The notes under the pieces are model-generated. The model saw only the letters and a program-made list of their open reading frames with translations. It was not told the origin of the DNA and did not search any database. The translations under genes and the position numbers were made by a program. Shown here piece after piece: positions 16,560 to 26,080 of a stretch of DNA of 64,000 bases. The stretch is from contig CALFUN010000012.1 in assembly GCA_937929915.1 (NCBI GenBank), forward strand, positions 48,182 through 112,181. Direction: 5' to 3'. Position 1 is the first letter of the stretch. Each line of letters begins with the position of its first letter. Origin of the DNA: an uncultured Caulobacterales bacterium (lineage in GTDB: Bacteria; Pseudomonadota; Alphaproteobacteria; Caulobacterales; Maricaulaceae).

Positions 16560-19217
16560 ATGTCGTCAAAAATGTTCAAAGGGCTTACCGCTTTAACCGT
16601 TACCACTTCATTATTAGCTTTTAACGCGCCTGCTTTTGCACAGCTTGATGAGGTTGTTGTGACAGCACAAAAAAGAGAACAAAACCTTCAAGATGTTGCG
16701 ATTAGTATTAATGCCTTTGACCTTGAGGCCTTGGAAAGTAAACGCATTCAAAATATCTCAGACATTGCGACGTTTGCCCCTGGTGTTTACGCCACACCAA
16801 ATCCAGCCGATGAAACAGGCGTTCGGGTGAATATTCGAGGTGTTGGATCATTTGACCCGCAAATTGGCCAAGATAGCCGAACCGCTATTTATGTTGATGG
16901 GGTCTATTATGGCCGAACGCAAGGTTTAGCATTTGACTCGCCAGATTTGGGCCGTGTTGAGGTTTTGAAAGGCCCGCAAGGCACCCTATATGGACGTAAT
17001 ACCGTATCTGGCGCTGTTAACCTTATATCGGTTGCGCCAAGCACAGAAGATTTCTCTGGTTCAGTAGAGGCAGAATATGGGAATTTTAATCATCAGCGTC
17101 TCAAAGCTCATGTAAATGTTCCGATTAGCGATCAGGCCGCACTACGCCTCTCTGGTCTTGCATCTAATGTGGATGGGTGGGTTAACAATACGGGGGTTGG
17201 AGAAGATTTCGGGGGCACCGAACGGCTTGGCGGACGCGCTGCTTTGCGCGTTGAACCTACCTCGCAGCTCACATTAGATGTCGCGGGCGATTATACGCGC
17301 ACCCGCAGCACGCCGCTATTCCAACAAGCACTGCCTGGTACCAATGACCCAGGAGCTTTTCTCGCGGCGGCGCTTACACCGTCAGCGGATTTATCACGTC
17401 AAGACACGGTCAACAGTTTCGCGCCTATTGAAGAAGGAGAAACGGAGATTGTAGGTGTTACGGGCATCGCAAATTACAGCATTAATGATACCGATGATGT
17501 GAAATTAACACTGGCATATCGGGAAGCCGATAGTAGCCGTTTTGTGAGTTTACTGCCGACAGCGAACCCCGCTATTATTAATCAGATTACGGGCGGATTT
17601 AATCAAGCTTTAGCGCCGTTGCCTTTTGCTTTTGGCGCTGTCGGGCAAATGCTTCGGCCTGATTTTGCGACTGAATTTGACGGAACACCACCAGATACAG
17701 GTGTGTTTCTATCAGCGCCAGGCGGGGCGGTAACATTGGCCGGTCATGAACAATTTAGTGCAGAATTAACCTATACGGGGAGTTGGGGTGACAAAGTCGA
17801 TTACACGGGCGGCTTATTCTATTACGATGAAGATACAGGCAATGATGACGGCGTTCAGGCCAATACAAATGATGCAAATTCTTATTTATTCGTCTTGGCG
17901 CAATTTAACCCGCTTGTCCTCGCGCCAAATGTCAATGCATTTTTAGATACGGTGGATTTAGCTCCAGGCTTTCCAGGGATACAAGCTTTACCTGCGCAAA
18001 GCCGCGGTCCTATTCCAGCTGCGGGCGTTTTATTGGGACAAGTGGGCGGGGGTAATCTCGCAGCCTTCCCGTTTTTAAGCCAAGTTATTGGCGATGGAAC
18101 AACATGCGCGCAAACAGGTATGACGCCAATGCCGACAAATAATTTCTGTATTCCAACAATCTCGGCATTTTTAAGCGCGGCGCGTCAATCGGCGGCCAAT
18201 ACACTGACTATTGATACAGAAGCTTTCGCAATTTACGGCGAGGCTACATGGCATGTTACAGATGATTTACGTATCACGGGCGGTTTGCGTTATTCAGATG
18301 ATAATAAAGATGGGGTCGGGCAGGCAAACTCACCATTCTTCCTCGATAATATTGATCTTACAGGAAATATTATCGCGCCAAATGTTGCAAGCTCAGACAC
18401 AGAAAGTCTTGACCCATCTGTGGTTTTAGAATGGGATGCAACGGATGATGTTTTGGTCTACGCATCTTATAAAGAAAGCTTTCGCTCGGGCGGATTTAAC
18501 GCGGCCGCTGTCGGGTTGATAGAGCCAGGCCAAACGGCCAGTTCAGATTTTGTTTTTGATGAAGAGTCAATTACGGCTTATGAGGTTGGATTTAAAAGTG
18601 ACCTTTTGGACAGTAGATTCCGCCTAAATGTTGCGGGTTATTATTATGACTTTGAAGATTTCCAAACTACAGTTTCATTAGATCCGCTTATTGCCACATC
18701 GCGTGCGATTGTAAATACGGATCAAGAAATTTGGGGTGTGGATGTCGAAGCCCTTTTTGCTGTGTCAGAGAATTTAACTTTAAACGGGACATATGCTTAC
18801 GTGGACGGGAACCAAGACCCCGTGACCAATCCGGCAACAGGGGTTGTAACGCAGCAAGATGGTTTGCAAGGCGCGCCAGAAAACTCCTTTGCTGTTGGGT
18901 TTGATTATGACCGAACGCTTTCCGATAATATCGATTTCTTCTTGAACGGCACATATAGTTATAAAGACGGAGCATTAGCGATTCCAGCACAAGGCGCAGC
19001 GGATGAAATTCGGTTTTCGACTCAAAACCTCATATCGGGCCGTATTGGCATAGATTTTGAGGTTGAAGGTCAAGATGTGTCTCTATCGCTTTGGGGAGAA
19101 AATCTATTAGATGATGAATATACGATTGACGGTCTTCCGTTTAATACATTCGCATTTAATACAGCGGTATTTGGCCAGCCGCGCACTTACGGTGTTACCG
19201 CAGGTGTGAAATTCTAG
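16560..19217 (+). CDS. TonB-dependent outer-membrane receptor
   Basis: An 885-residue TonB-dependent receptor. The signal peptide (residues 1-27) ends at APAFAQ. A TonB box-like DEVVVTAQK follows, then the plug domain (about 45-160) with RVEVLKGPQGTLYGRNTVSGAVN, and a beta-barrel ending in an aromatic residue (GVKF). It belongs to the large proteobacterial group often annotated as iron receptors, but many members carry organic compounds. Its position between a hydroxysteroid dehydrogenase and two sulfatase genes suggests transport of a steroid or sulfated steroid across the outer membrane (inference). GGGGGAGACAATT before the ATG is a strong ribosome site, and a strong intrinsic terminator follows the stop. 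Confidence 0.9.
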   Translation: MSSKMFKGLTALTVTTSLLAFNAPAFAQLDEVVVTAQKREQNLQDVAISINAFDLEALESKRIQNISDIATFAPGVYATPNPADETGVRVNIRGVGSFDPQIGQDSRTAIYVDGVYYGRTQGLAFDSPDLGRVEVLKGPQGTLYGRNTVSGAVNLISVAPSTEDFSGSVEAEYGNFNHQRLKAHVNVPISDQAALRLSGLASNVDGWVNNTGVGEDFGGTERLGGRAALRVEPTSQLTLDVAGDYTRTRSTPLFQQALPGTNDPGAFLAAALTPSADLSRQDTVNSFAPIEEGETEIVGVTGIANYSINDTDDVKLTLAYREADSSRFVSLLPTANPAIINQITGGFNQALAPLPFAFGAVGQMLRPDFATEFDGTPPDTGVFLSAPGGAVTLAGHEQFSAELTYTGSWGDKVDYTGGLFYYDEDTGNDDGVQANTNDANSYLFVLAQFNPLVLAPNVNAFLDTVDLAPGFPGIQALPAQSRGPIPAAGVLLGQVGGGNLAAFPFLSQVIGDGTTCAQTGMTPMPTNNFCIPTISAFLSAARQSAANTLTIDTEAFAIYGEATWHVTDDLRITGGLRYSDDNKDGVGQANSPFFLDNIDLTGNIIAPNVASSDTESLDPSVVLEWDATDDVLVYASYKESFRSGGFNAAAVGLIEPGQTASSDFVFDEESITAYEVGFKSDLLDSRFRLNVAGYYYDFEDFQTTVSLDPLIATSRAIVNTDQEIWGVDVEALFAVSENLTLNGTYAYVDGNQDPVTNPATGVVTQQDGLQGAPENSFAVGFDYDRTLSDNIDFFLNGTYSYKDGALAIPAQGAADEIRFSTQNLISGRIGIDFEVEGQDVSLSLWGENLLDDEYTIDGLPFNTFAFNTAVFGQPRTYGVTAGVKF

Positions 19218-19253
19218 GCCAGCTTGAGGCATTATTAGCTTAAGGTGGGGGAG

Positions 19254-19282
19254 CGGGCCGTTTTTGACGGCCCGTTTTTTTT
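19254..19282 (+). terminator. Rho-independent terminator after the TonB receptor
   Basis: A perfect 8-bp stem, CGGGCCGT (19254-19261) and ACGGCCCG (19267-19274), with a 5-base loop TTTTG is followed by eight T. It lies 37 bases after the receptor stop codon and 25 bases before the next start, so the receptor is transcribed largely apart from the downstream sulfatase. Confidence 0.9.
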
Positions 19283-19306
19283 GATTTTATGATAAGGGGT
19301 TAGGAT

Positions 19307-20911
19307 ATGAGAGTTTTTCTATTGACCTTTTCGGCCTATATTTTGCTCGGTAGTCTATGTGTGAGCTGTCAACAACAAGACGCTCGTAATACTATATCTG
19401 ACGGCCCTGGCACCGTAGCGAATGAGCTACAAAACAAAACCGTATCGCCGATAAAGCCTGCAAGCGCGAGTTATGAGAGCCCGAATATTCTTATCTTGCT
19501 CGCAGATGATCTAGGTTGGGCGGATTTAAGTTTTCGCGGAAGTGATATTGAAACGCCTAATATTGATAGGTTGGCGCGCGAAGGTGTAACGCTCAACCGT
19601 TTTTATGCCATGCCAATTTGTACGCCAACACGGAGCGCTTTAATGACGGCGCGCGACCCTATGAAGCTTGGCACAGTTTATGCGGGGTTTCAGCCATGGC
19701 AAAATGGCGGCGTTTCGCCTGAAGAACATTTTATGCCGCAAAGTTTTCAAGCGGCGGGCTATCAAACTGCGATAATCGGTAAGTGGCATTTAGGGCATGC
19801 AGCCGAGCCATTAGTCCCAAGATCGCGCGGTTTTGAGCATTTCTTTGGGCATTTAAATACTCAAGTTGATTATTATGATTATACCGTTGCCAAGGGGTAT
19901 GATCTACAGGAAAATGGCCAGTCTGTGCAGCGTCCAGATAGCTATGCGACAGATGTGCATGCGGCTGAATCTGTGAAATATCTCACAGAGATACGCGACC
20001 CTGATAAACCCTTTTTCATGTATGTTCCGTTTCTCGCGCCTCATGCGCCTATGCAAGCACCTAGGGCGCTAGAAGATAAATATAAGCACCGGCCTAACCG
20101 TCCATTTACCAAGCGTACCTATGCTGCGATGGTGGATAGTCTGGACCAGGCGATTGGCCAAATTTTGGACACACTTGACGCGCAGGGTTTGACGGAAAAT
20201 ACACTCGTGTTTTTCTTTAGTGATAATGGCGGGTTAGAGGCTTTTGGCGCAGATAATGGCCCGTTTCGCGGGGGGAAATTACAAACATTTGAGGGCGGTA
20301 TTCGGGTGAATGCACTCATGCGCTGGCCAGAAAAAATTACTGCAGGCACAGATGTGGATGATGTTGTGTCTGTATTAGATATATTTCCAACTTTGGCTGA
20401 TGCGGCAGGGGTAGAGATTGGTAGTCTGAAAAAACTTGATGGTCAGGGCCGCTGGGATGCGTTGATAAATACGGGGCAAGACCCGCGTAATGGTGATTTA
20501 TACTTTGCCTCTAACTCGCCGATATTTAATAAATATCATCTCTCGGTGATGGAAGAAAAATGGAAATTAGTCCAAGTCATAGATCATCAATCGCAATCAA
20601 CACAGGTTGAGACATTCCTCTTTGATTTGCCCAATGATGCAGGCGAGGAAAATAACCTTGCAGACGTATATCCCGAACACGTAAAGCGCATGGCTGAAAA
20701 AATTCGCAAATGGCGCAGTCAGCATCCGATTAATGGAGTCCGTGTAGCGCTTGCACCGCACCCCGGTTGGCGCGCTCCGTTGGATTACGCTAATAGCGTT
20801 GCTGCGTCCAGCACGCTTCAAGACAATGGTTATGATACTTATGTGTCAGGTATTCGGGCGAAGATTTTGCAAAAACGCCATACGGATAAGGGTGTGATTA
20901 CCTATGATTAA
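19307..20911 (+). CDS. Arylsulfatase, type I (formylglycine), exported
   Basis: A 534-residue sulfatase, paralogous to the one at 9564. The N terminus (residues 3-20) is a signal sequence ending in CVSC; Cys21 could be lipidated, but the -3 residue is Cys, so the lipobox is not canonical. LLADDLGWAD (about 64-73) binds metal, and Cys105 in ICTPTRSALMTARDP is the CxPxR formylglycine site. GKWHLGH and FFSDNGG follow. A periplasmic or outer-membrane-attached enzyme removing sulfate from a ligand of the neighbouring TonB receptor fits the layout (inference). The last codons overlap the next gene by eight bases. Confidence 0.85.
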   Translation: MRVFLLTFSAYILLGSLCVSCQQQDARNTISDGPGTVANELQNKTVSPIKPASASYESPNILILLADDLGWADLSFRGSDIETPNIDRLAREGVTLNRFYAMPICTPTRSALMTARDPMKLGTVYAGFQPWQNGGVSPEEHFMPQSFQAAGYQTAIIGKWHLGHAAEPLVPRSRGFEHFFGHLNTQVDYYDYTVAKGYDLQENGQSVQRPDSYATDVHAAESVKYLTEIRDPDKPFFMYVPFLAPHAPMQAPRALEDKYKHRPNRPFTKRTYAAMVDSLDQAIGQILDTLDAQGLTENTLVFFFSDNGGLEAFGADNGPFRGGKLQTFEGGIRVNALMRWPEKITAGTDVDDVVSVLDIFPTLADAAGVEIGSLKKLDGQGRWDALINTGQDPRNGDLYFASNSPIFNKYHLSVMEEKWKLVQVIDHQSQSTQVETFLFDLPNDAGEENNLADVYPEHVKRMAEKIRKWRSQHPINGVRVALAPHPGWRAPLDYANSVAASSTLQDNGYDTYVSGIRAKILQKRHTDKGVITYD

Positions 20912-22307
20912 AGCGTTTAAATATCTGGCTTCTCTGACGCTCATCGGGTTCATAAGTTTAGTTTTATTATTTAATTTTTCTCCGCGTTTTAAGAAATCTG
21001 CTCAAATCAAAACGCTTGATAAGATCGGCGATATAGCGGCTAAACGCTTATCGGAAAACCCAGATGTTGAAGGTTCTGCGGCAGCAGAATTTATTAATAT
21101 TCCTATAGAGGCCCGTGAAATATCAAGCGGTATTTGGCAGGCGACTGGCGTAGGCAATGCACATATCATCACGACAAAGTCTGGAGATGTTTTATTTGAT
21201 ACGGGCTTATCGACCCAAGTGCCGAAGCAAATTAAAGTGCTCAATGATGCTGTGGATGATCTGAATATATCTCATATTATTGTTTCTCATTCCCATGCCG
21301 ATCATCAGGGCGGGGTAAAGTTTTGGAAAGATGACGAGACACAGATTATTACCCATGCCGAATTTGCCGAAGAGCAGCGCTATCTCACAGAATTGCAAGA
21401 TTACTTTTGGGGCCGCAACCGCACATTATTTCCGTTCATGCCAGAAACGCCGCCGCGCCTAAATTTGTTAGCTTATGGCGGGGTGGAGCCAACACAGACT
21501 GTTAGCAATGGTGAACCACTTAAATTTTCACAAGGCGGTGTTGAATTTGAAATTTATGCCCTGCCTGGCGCAGAAGGTGCAGATAATATTGTGCTATGGC
21601 TGCCGCAAAAAAAGATATTATTTAGCGGAGATTTCTTCGGGCCGTTTTTTCCGCAATTTCCAAATATTTTTACGATGCGCGGCGAGAAAATTCGCAAACC
21701 CGCAGAATATATTCAATCCTTAAATGTCATTATCTCCCTCGGGCCTGATATGATTGTGCCAAGCCATAAAGACCCAATCATAGATAAGGTCATCATCGAT
21801 AGTGGATTGGTCAAAATGCGCGATGCTGTAGGCTATGTGCATGACGCTGTGGTTGACGGTATGAATGCTGGCAAGACGGTGGAGCAGTTAATGACGGATA
21901 TAAAGCTCCCGCCTAATCTGTCCTTAACACAGCAGCACGGCAAGGTATCTTGGGCTGTTAAATCCATTTGGGAGTATTACGCCACATGGTTTCATTTTGA
22001 TAAAACCACAGAGCTTTACGCGGTGCCACAAGACAATGTTTACGTTGATATTGTCTCGCTCGCAGGGGGTGCGGCGCTCACGCAAAAGGCACAAGATTAT
22101 ATTGCGCAGGACAAACCGCTCGAAGCTTTGCATATTTTAAACATGGTTTTGGGCGTTCAGATGGATAATAAAATGGCTTTAGAAGCGCGGAAGGCAGCTT
22201 TGCAAACCTTGCTGAAACGGGCTGAGATGGGCGACCAGAATAGTTATGAAATTTATTGGTTAAATTACCGATTAAGAGAGACTCAAGCCAGCTTAGACGC
22301 CCAATGA
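20904..22307 (+). CDS. Metallo-beta-lactamase-fold alkylsulfatase-like hydrolase
   Basis: A 467-residue protein with an N-terminal hydrophobic anchor (about 9-24) and a metallo-beta-lactamase domain. The zinc motif HSHADHQGG has its ligands at His129, His131, Asp133 and His134, and further metal residues lie in ALPGAEGADN, FSGDFFGPF and VPSHKDP. The C-terminal part (about 330-465) resembles the dimerisation domain of SdsA-type (type III) alkylsulfatases, but the protein is about 200 residues shorter than SdsA1 and lacks its SCP2-like end. The start overlaps the arylsulfatase gene by eight bases, which favours a joint role in desulfation. The 3' end overlaps the convergent hydrolase gene by 25 bases. 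Confidence 0.78.
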   Translation: MIKAFKYLASLTLIGFISLVLLFNFSPRFKKSAQIKTLDKIGDIAAKRLSENPDVEGSAAAEFINIPIEAREISSGIWQATGVGNAHIITTKSGDVLFDTGLSTQVPKQIKVLNDAVDDLNISHIIVSHSHADHQGGVKFWKDDETQIITHAEFAEEQRYLTELQDYFWGRNRTLFPFMPETPPRLNLLAYGGVEPTQTVSNGEPLKFSQGGVEFEIYALPGAEGADNIVLWLPQKKILFSGDFFGPFFPQFPNIFTMRGEKIRKPAEYIQSLNVIISLGPDMIVPSHKDPIIDKVIIDSGLVKMRDAVGYVHDAVVDGMNAGKTVEQLMTDIKLPPNLSLTQQHGKVSWAVKSIWEYYATWFHFDKTTELYAVPQDNVYVDIVSLAGGAALTQKAQDYIAQDKPLEALHILNMVLGVQMDNKMALEARKAALQTLLKRAEMGDQNSYEIYWLNYRLRETQASLDAQ

Positions 22308-23164
22308 TCGAGTTTTTCACAAAGCGACTGAATGGATGAAAACGCAAAATGATTATGACCTGTATCCTTTAAGATAATCAATTCTTTGCTGGGCGCATTT
22401 ATAAATGCTTTAGGAGCGTCTTCGGGCGCAATACCAATATCATGATCTCCAAAGGCAAAGAAGAGCGGCACGTTAATAGCGTTGACTTCGGTTTGAAAAC
22501 TACCGCGTGTCATGCTCATCATCGCAGCGGCAGAATTCATCTTGCAAGATATATCACGTAAGCGTTGTGTCAGAGCTGGTGTTTGTCCGCCAAAAACGAT
22601 CGAACTGCCACTTGGCCCGCCGCCGCTACGGCTAAATGGAGTTTTAAATTTTGCGAGTGATAGAGTTTCTAAGTCGCGTTCAAACGCCGCTTCTTGATTG
22701 ATATAGGTTTTCTCCTCTTCAGATAAACCCCAATCCAGCCCGCCTGCATTTGATCCAAATAAACCCAAGCCCGTAAAAGGTTTGTACGGGCCTTGCATAA
22801 GCATTATCATCATTCCGCCCATAGAATGACCAATACCGATTACGGGATGTGTTATAAGTCCGTCATTTTGCCAAGCTTTCAAAGCTTGCACTAATTTATG
22901 TGCTGCTTGCCGCGGTGTGTGGAATGGATAATTATCTGGTAAAGCATTATCGCCAATCCCCATATGATCCATGGTTATCACGGCGTAACCCAAGCGGGTC
23001 ATACGATCAGTAAAGCTAAATTCTGGTGCAAAGTTGAAATAGTCTTGCGTTAATCCGCCGCCAGAGAGACAAAATAAAGTGATATTTTTCGGCTGAGATA
23101 TTGGTGCAAATAGGCGTGCGCGAAAGGTAAGCGCGTCTATCTTAGTTGTTAAAATCTGCGGCAT
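22283..23164 (-). CDS. Alpha/beta-hydrolase, lipase-like
   Basis: A 293-residue alpha/beta-hydrolase. The nucleophile Ser114 is in GIGHSMGG, the acid Asp in FAFGDHDIG, and the His in DTGHNHFAF near the C terminus. FCLSGGGLTQDYF near residue 31 provides the oxyanion-hole region. It could be an esterase acting on steroid esters or a C-C bond hydrolase such as the meta-cleavage product hydrolase HsaD, but the meta-cleavage hydrolase signature is not evident, so only the family is assigned. It is encoded directly after the ferredoxin gene (six-base gap) and probably co-transcribed from the operator C promoter. Confidence 0.72.
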   Translation of the reverse strand: MPQILTTKIDALTFRARLFAPISQPKNITLFCLSGGGLTQDYFNFAPEFSFTDRMTRLGYAVITMDHMGIGDNALPDNYPFHTPRQAAHKLVQALKAWQNDGLITHPVIGIGHSMGGMMIMLMQGPYKPFTGLGLFGSNAGGLDWGLSEEEKTYINQEAAFERDLETLSLAKFKTPFSRSGGGPSGSSIVFGGQTPALTQRLRDISCKMNSAAAMMSMTRGSFQTEVNAINVPLFFAFGDHDIGIAPEDAPKAFINAPSKELIILKDTGHNHFAFSSIQSLCEKLDHWASKLA

Positions 23165-23170
23165 TTGAGT

Positions 23171-23485
23171 TTACGCATCTGGCGCGATTTCAATATTTAT
23201 ACCATCATGAGCCTCTGTGATTTTAATTTGGCAGGATAGGCGCGAGCCTGCACGAATATCAACAAATTCCTCTAAACCTTCCAGCATATATCCCTCGTCT
23301 TCGGTTCGTGCGCCAGCGATAGACTTATCTGCAAAATAAACGTGACATGTGCCGCAACTCGCTGCACCGCCGCATGTGCCTTCAACAAGACCGAGTGCGC
23401 TTAAAGCGTCCATCATAGACGCGCCTGTATGTGCTGTGATTGTTTTCGTTTTGCCGCTTGCCGTTGTGACGTTAATTTTTGGCAT
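23171..23485 (-). CDS. 2Fe-2S ferredoxin, adrenodoxin/putidaredoxin type
   Basis: A 104-residue [2Fe-2S] ferredoxin. The cluster ligands Cys38, Cys44, Cys47 and Cys85 have the C-X5-C-X2-C...C spacing of adrenodoxin-type ferredoxins. These proteins pass electrons to cytochrome P450s. A P450 gene lies at 33687, and both promoters carry the same palindromic operator, so the ferredoxin is a good candidate partner for it (inference). The Rieske oxygenase at 35113 is another possible acceptor. No ferredoxin reductase gene lies nearby. Confidence 0.85.
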   Translation of the reverse strand: MPKINVTTASGKTKTITAHTGASMMDALSALGLVEGTCGGAASCGTCHVYFADKSIAGARTEDEGYMLEGLEEFVDIRAGSRLSCQIKITEAHDGINIEIAPDA

Positions 23486-23526
23486 GTTTACCTCTTTACG
23501 GGTTGACTGTGAGCGTGTTGTAGCTA

Positions 23527-23547
23527 TTTTCGAACAGCGTTCGGAAA
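23527..23547. promoter_or_regulatory. Predicted TetR-type operator, site C (ferredoxin / CoA-transferase divergence)
   Basis: A 21-bp palindrome with left arm TTTTCGAAC, centre AGC and right arm GTTCGGAAA. It lies 41 bases from the minus-strand ferredoxin start and 81 bases from the plus-strand CoA-transferase start, so it could control both divergent units. Confidence 0.68.
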
Positions 23548-23628
23548 CCCCTAACGTGAAGCCAGAAATATAGCAAGTCTCGTTTGAGGATGAATATATT
23601 ATAGGTAAAAATAAAAGTAAGGGTGAAA

Positions 23629-26043
23629 ATGGCAGGTGTTTTAGACGGGATTAAAGTTCTAGATTTGTCTTGGGGTATCGCAGGGCCAATGACGGGCATG
23701 TTGCTGGCCGATCACGGCGCGGATGTGACGCGCATAGAGCGCCCGCAAGGCGATCCATTTGAAGGTCTGCTGGGTTATAAGGTTTGGCACCGCGGTAAGA
23801 AAAACGCTGTATTGGATTTAACATCAGATGCCGATCTGGGGGTGTTTAAAAAATTAGTGGCTGATGCGGATGTCCTGATAGAATCTATGACACCCGGTAA
23901 AACCAAAGCTTTGGGCGTGGATTATGAAACGCTCTCGCAATTAAATCCGAGGCTTATTTATGGCTCGATTACGGGCTACGGGGAGGGCGATACCCGCCCG
24001 GGTTATGATGCACTTGTCGCAGCCAGTTCTGGCTTGCAATATGAGCAGCGCGGCTGGCCCGAAGGTGCGCTTAATCACATGGCGGGCCGAGACGACCCAT
24101 TTGCGGGTGCTGTTGAGATTTCTCCAAATCATGTGCAAGGCGCTAACCGCGAAGGCCCATTACATGTGGCCTCTAAATGGCCGAGTATGGGAGCGTTTTT
24201 CTCGATTCTAACGGGCATTTCCGCAGCCTTATTTGCACGTGAAAAAACAGGGCGCGGACAGAAAGTCAGTACATCTTTGCAGCAAGGCGCGATGGCGTGT
24301 TGTTCGGGCGTATGGCAGCGCGCCGAAGATATTGACGCGCAGGGCTTTAATACATGGATTATGGGGAGCGCTTCTCCCAAAGGGCATTTCCAATGTGCGG
24401 ACGGAAAGTGGCTTCATAATTGGGTGCCAAATCCGCGCTTTATTTTAGAGGCTTCTAAAGGTGATACACTCAATGCTTCGCCAGATTTGAGTGTTCAAAA
24501 TGACCCTGATAGATTTGGTATCGGCCCAGAAGAATTGCTTGTTATGGCGCATTACCAACCGATTTTAGCCGATGCGGTGAAAAAGTTTAATTGCGAAGAT
24601 TGGGTTAAAGCCGCCTCTGATGGCAATATGACCATGCAGCCCTGCCGGTCCGTAGAAGAAAGCCTGAGCGACCCGCTTCTGATTGCAGATAATTGCGTGA
24701 TGACCCTTGATGACCCAGAGCTTGGTCCAATAAACCAAGTGGGCATCACCTATCGTCTCACCAATAGCCAAGGCGCTGTGCAAGGGGCAACGCGCGGGCG
24801 CGGTGCAGATACAGACTCTGTCAAAGCTTATGCAAAGCTTTTACCAGAGCCGCAAAAACATAAACTGCCATCCAAACCTACAGGTAAAGGCCCGCTTGAT
24901 GGTATTCGCGTGTTGGATTTGGGCCTTGCCATTGCGGGACCATTTGGCTGTCAACTTCTCGCAGATATGGGCGCGGACGTTATTAAGATGAATACGCTTT
25001 GGGATAGCTATTGGCATCGCTGCCACATTGCTTATATGGCCAATCGAGGAAAACGATCTTTTGCTGTCATGCTCAAACACCCCAAGGGTATAGAGGCCAT
25101 TAAGAAAGTTATCGCAACATGTGATGTCGTACAGCATAATATGCGCTATCCTGCAGCGCAGCGTTTGGGGCTGGATTATGCTTCGCTTAAAGATGAGTTT
25201 CCGCATTTAATATATTGCCATTCGCGAGGTTTTGAAGACGGCCCGCGTAAGAATTTACCAGGCAATGACCAGACGGGTGCGTGTCTGGCTGGCGTGCAAC
25301 ATGAAGATGGGGCACTGCATGCTGGCGGAGATGCGCACCCATTGTGGTCACTGACATCGCTGGGGGATACGGGCAATGGGTTTTTAACGGCGACGGGGAT
25401 TTGCAATGCGCTCATGGAGCGCGAGCGCACAGGCAAAGGGCAATTTGTAGATACATCCATTGTCAATGCTTGCTTGCTGAATACAAGCTATGCTGTGGCA
25501 AGACCTGACGGCTCCGCTGTGGATCGCCCACGCCTTAATCCTGACCAAACAGGTTACGGCGATTATTACCGCTTATATGAATGTGCAGATGGGGTTTGGA
25601 TACAAGTGGCTGCGATAACGGACGCCCATAAAGCGGATTTGGATAAACTTGCGGGGGATGATAAAATTGCGAGTTTTAAAGTTGGTCAATCCTCCGAATG
25701 TATGACGGCGTTACACAATGCAGGAATCCCTGCCGCTATATCGGATGCCGAGGCGTCTCGCCATATTTTCGATAATGCAGACTATAAAGCGCGCGGCTGG
25801 ACGGTTGAATATCCGCATCCTTATGTCGGTAAACTTGAGCAAATCGGTGCAACCTATGAATTATCCGATACACCACCCGTTATGGGATCAGCCCCGCTTA
25901 TTGTTGGAGATTGCACCAAGGCAATTTTAGAAGACATCGGCTATTCTGAAACGGAAATACTCGCTATGGCAAATGAAACAGCCATATTATGCGATCCGCC
26001 TTTGCCAGGGCAAAAAGAAATGAAAAATCCATGGGGCTTGTAA
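23629..26043 (+). CDS. Tandem family III CoA-transferase (CaiB/BaiF), fused two-domain
   Basis: An 804-residue protein made of two complete CaiB/BaiF units, about 1-400 and 420-804; each begins with a DGI.VLDL segment followed by IAGP and a LLAD.GADV stretch. Family III enzymes use an Asp to form an acyl anhydride while moving CoA between acids. In the second unit this residue is Asp580 (SLGDTGNGF). In the first unit the aligned residue is Ser186 (KWPSMGAF), so only one half looks catalytically complete. In steroid degraders such enzymes move CoA to bile-acid-like or sterol acids. I chose ATG 23629 because AAGTAAGGG lies six bases upstream; GTG 23623 is an alternative. It starts the operon that also holds the side-chain aldolase. 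Confidence 0.83.
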   Translation: MAGVLDGIKVLDLSWGIAGPMTGMLLADHGADVTRIERPQGDPFEGLLGYKVWHRGKKNAVLDLTSDADLGVFKKLVADADVLIESMTPGKTKALGVDYETLSQLNPRLIYGSITGYGEGDTRPGYDALVAASSGLQYEQRGWPEGALNHMAGRDDPFAGAVEISPNHVQGANREGPLHVASKWPSMGAFFSILTGISAALFAREKTGRGQKVSTSLQQGAMACCSGVWQRAEDIDAQGFNTWIMGSASPKGHFQCADGKWLHNWVPNPRFILEASKGDTLNASPDLSVQNDPDRFGIGPEELLVMAHYQPILADAVKKFNCEDWVKAASDGNMTMQPCRSVEESLSDPLLIADNCVMTLDDPELGPINQVGITYRLTNSQGAVQGATRGRGADTDSVKAYAKLLPEPQKHKLPSKPTGKGPLDGIRVLDLGLAIAGPFGCQLLADMGADVIKMNTLWDSYWHRCHIAYMANRGKRSFAVMLKHPKGIEAIKKVIATCDVVQHNMRYPAAQRLGLDYASLKDEFPHLIYCHSRGFEDGPRKNLPGNDQTGACLAGVQHEDGALHAGGDAHPLWSLTSLGDTGNGFLTATGICNALMERERTGKGQFVDTSIVNACLLNTSYAVARPDGSAVDRPRLNPDQTGYGDYYRLYECADGVWIQVAAITDAHKADLDKLAGDDKIASFKVGQSSECMTALHNAGIPAAISDAEASRHIFDNADYKARGWTVEYPHPYVGKLEQIGATYELSDTPPVMGSAPLIVGDCTKAILEDIGYSETEILAMANETAILCDPPLPGQKEMKNPWGL

Positions 26044-26080
26044 TTGGACGGGTTTGTCGTTGGAAATGGAGACATAAATC

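Noticed and set aside
20904..22307. The metallo-beta-lactamase protein as an antibiotic resistance gene
   Set aside because: The HSHADHQGG motif, C-terminal dimerisation region and overlap with an arylsulfatase gene point to an alkylsulfatase-like hydrolase.
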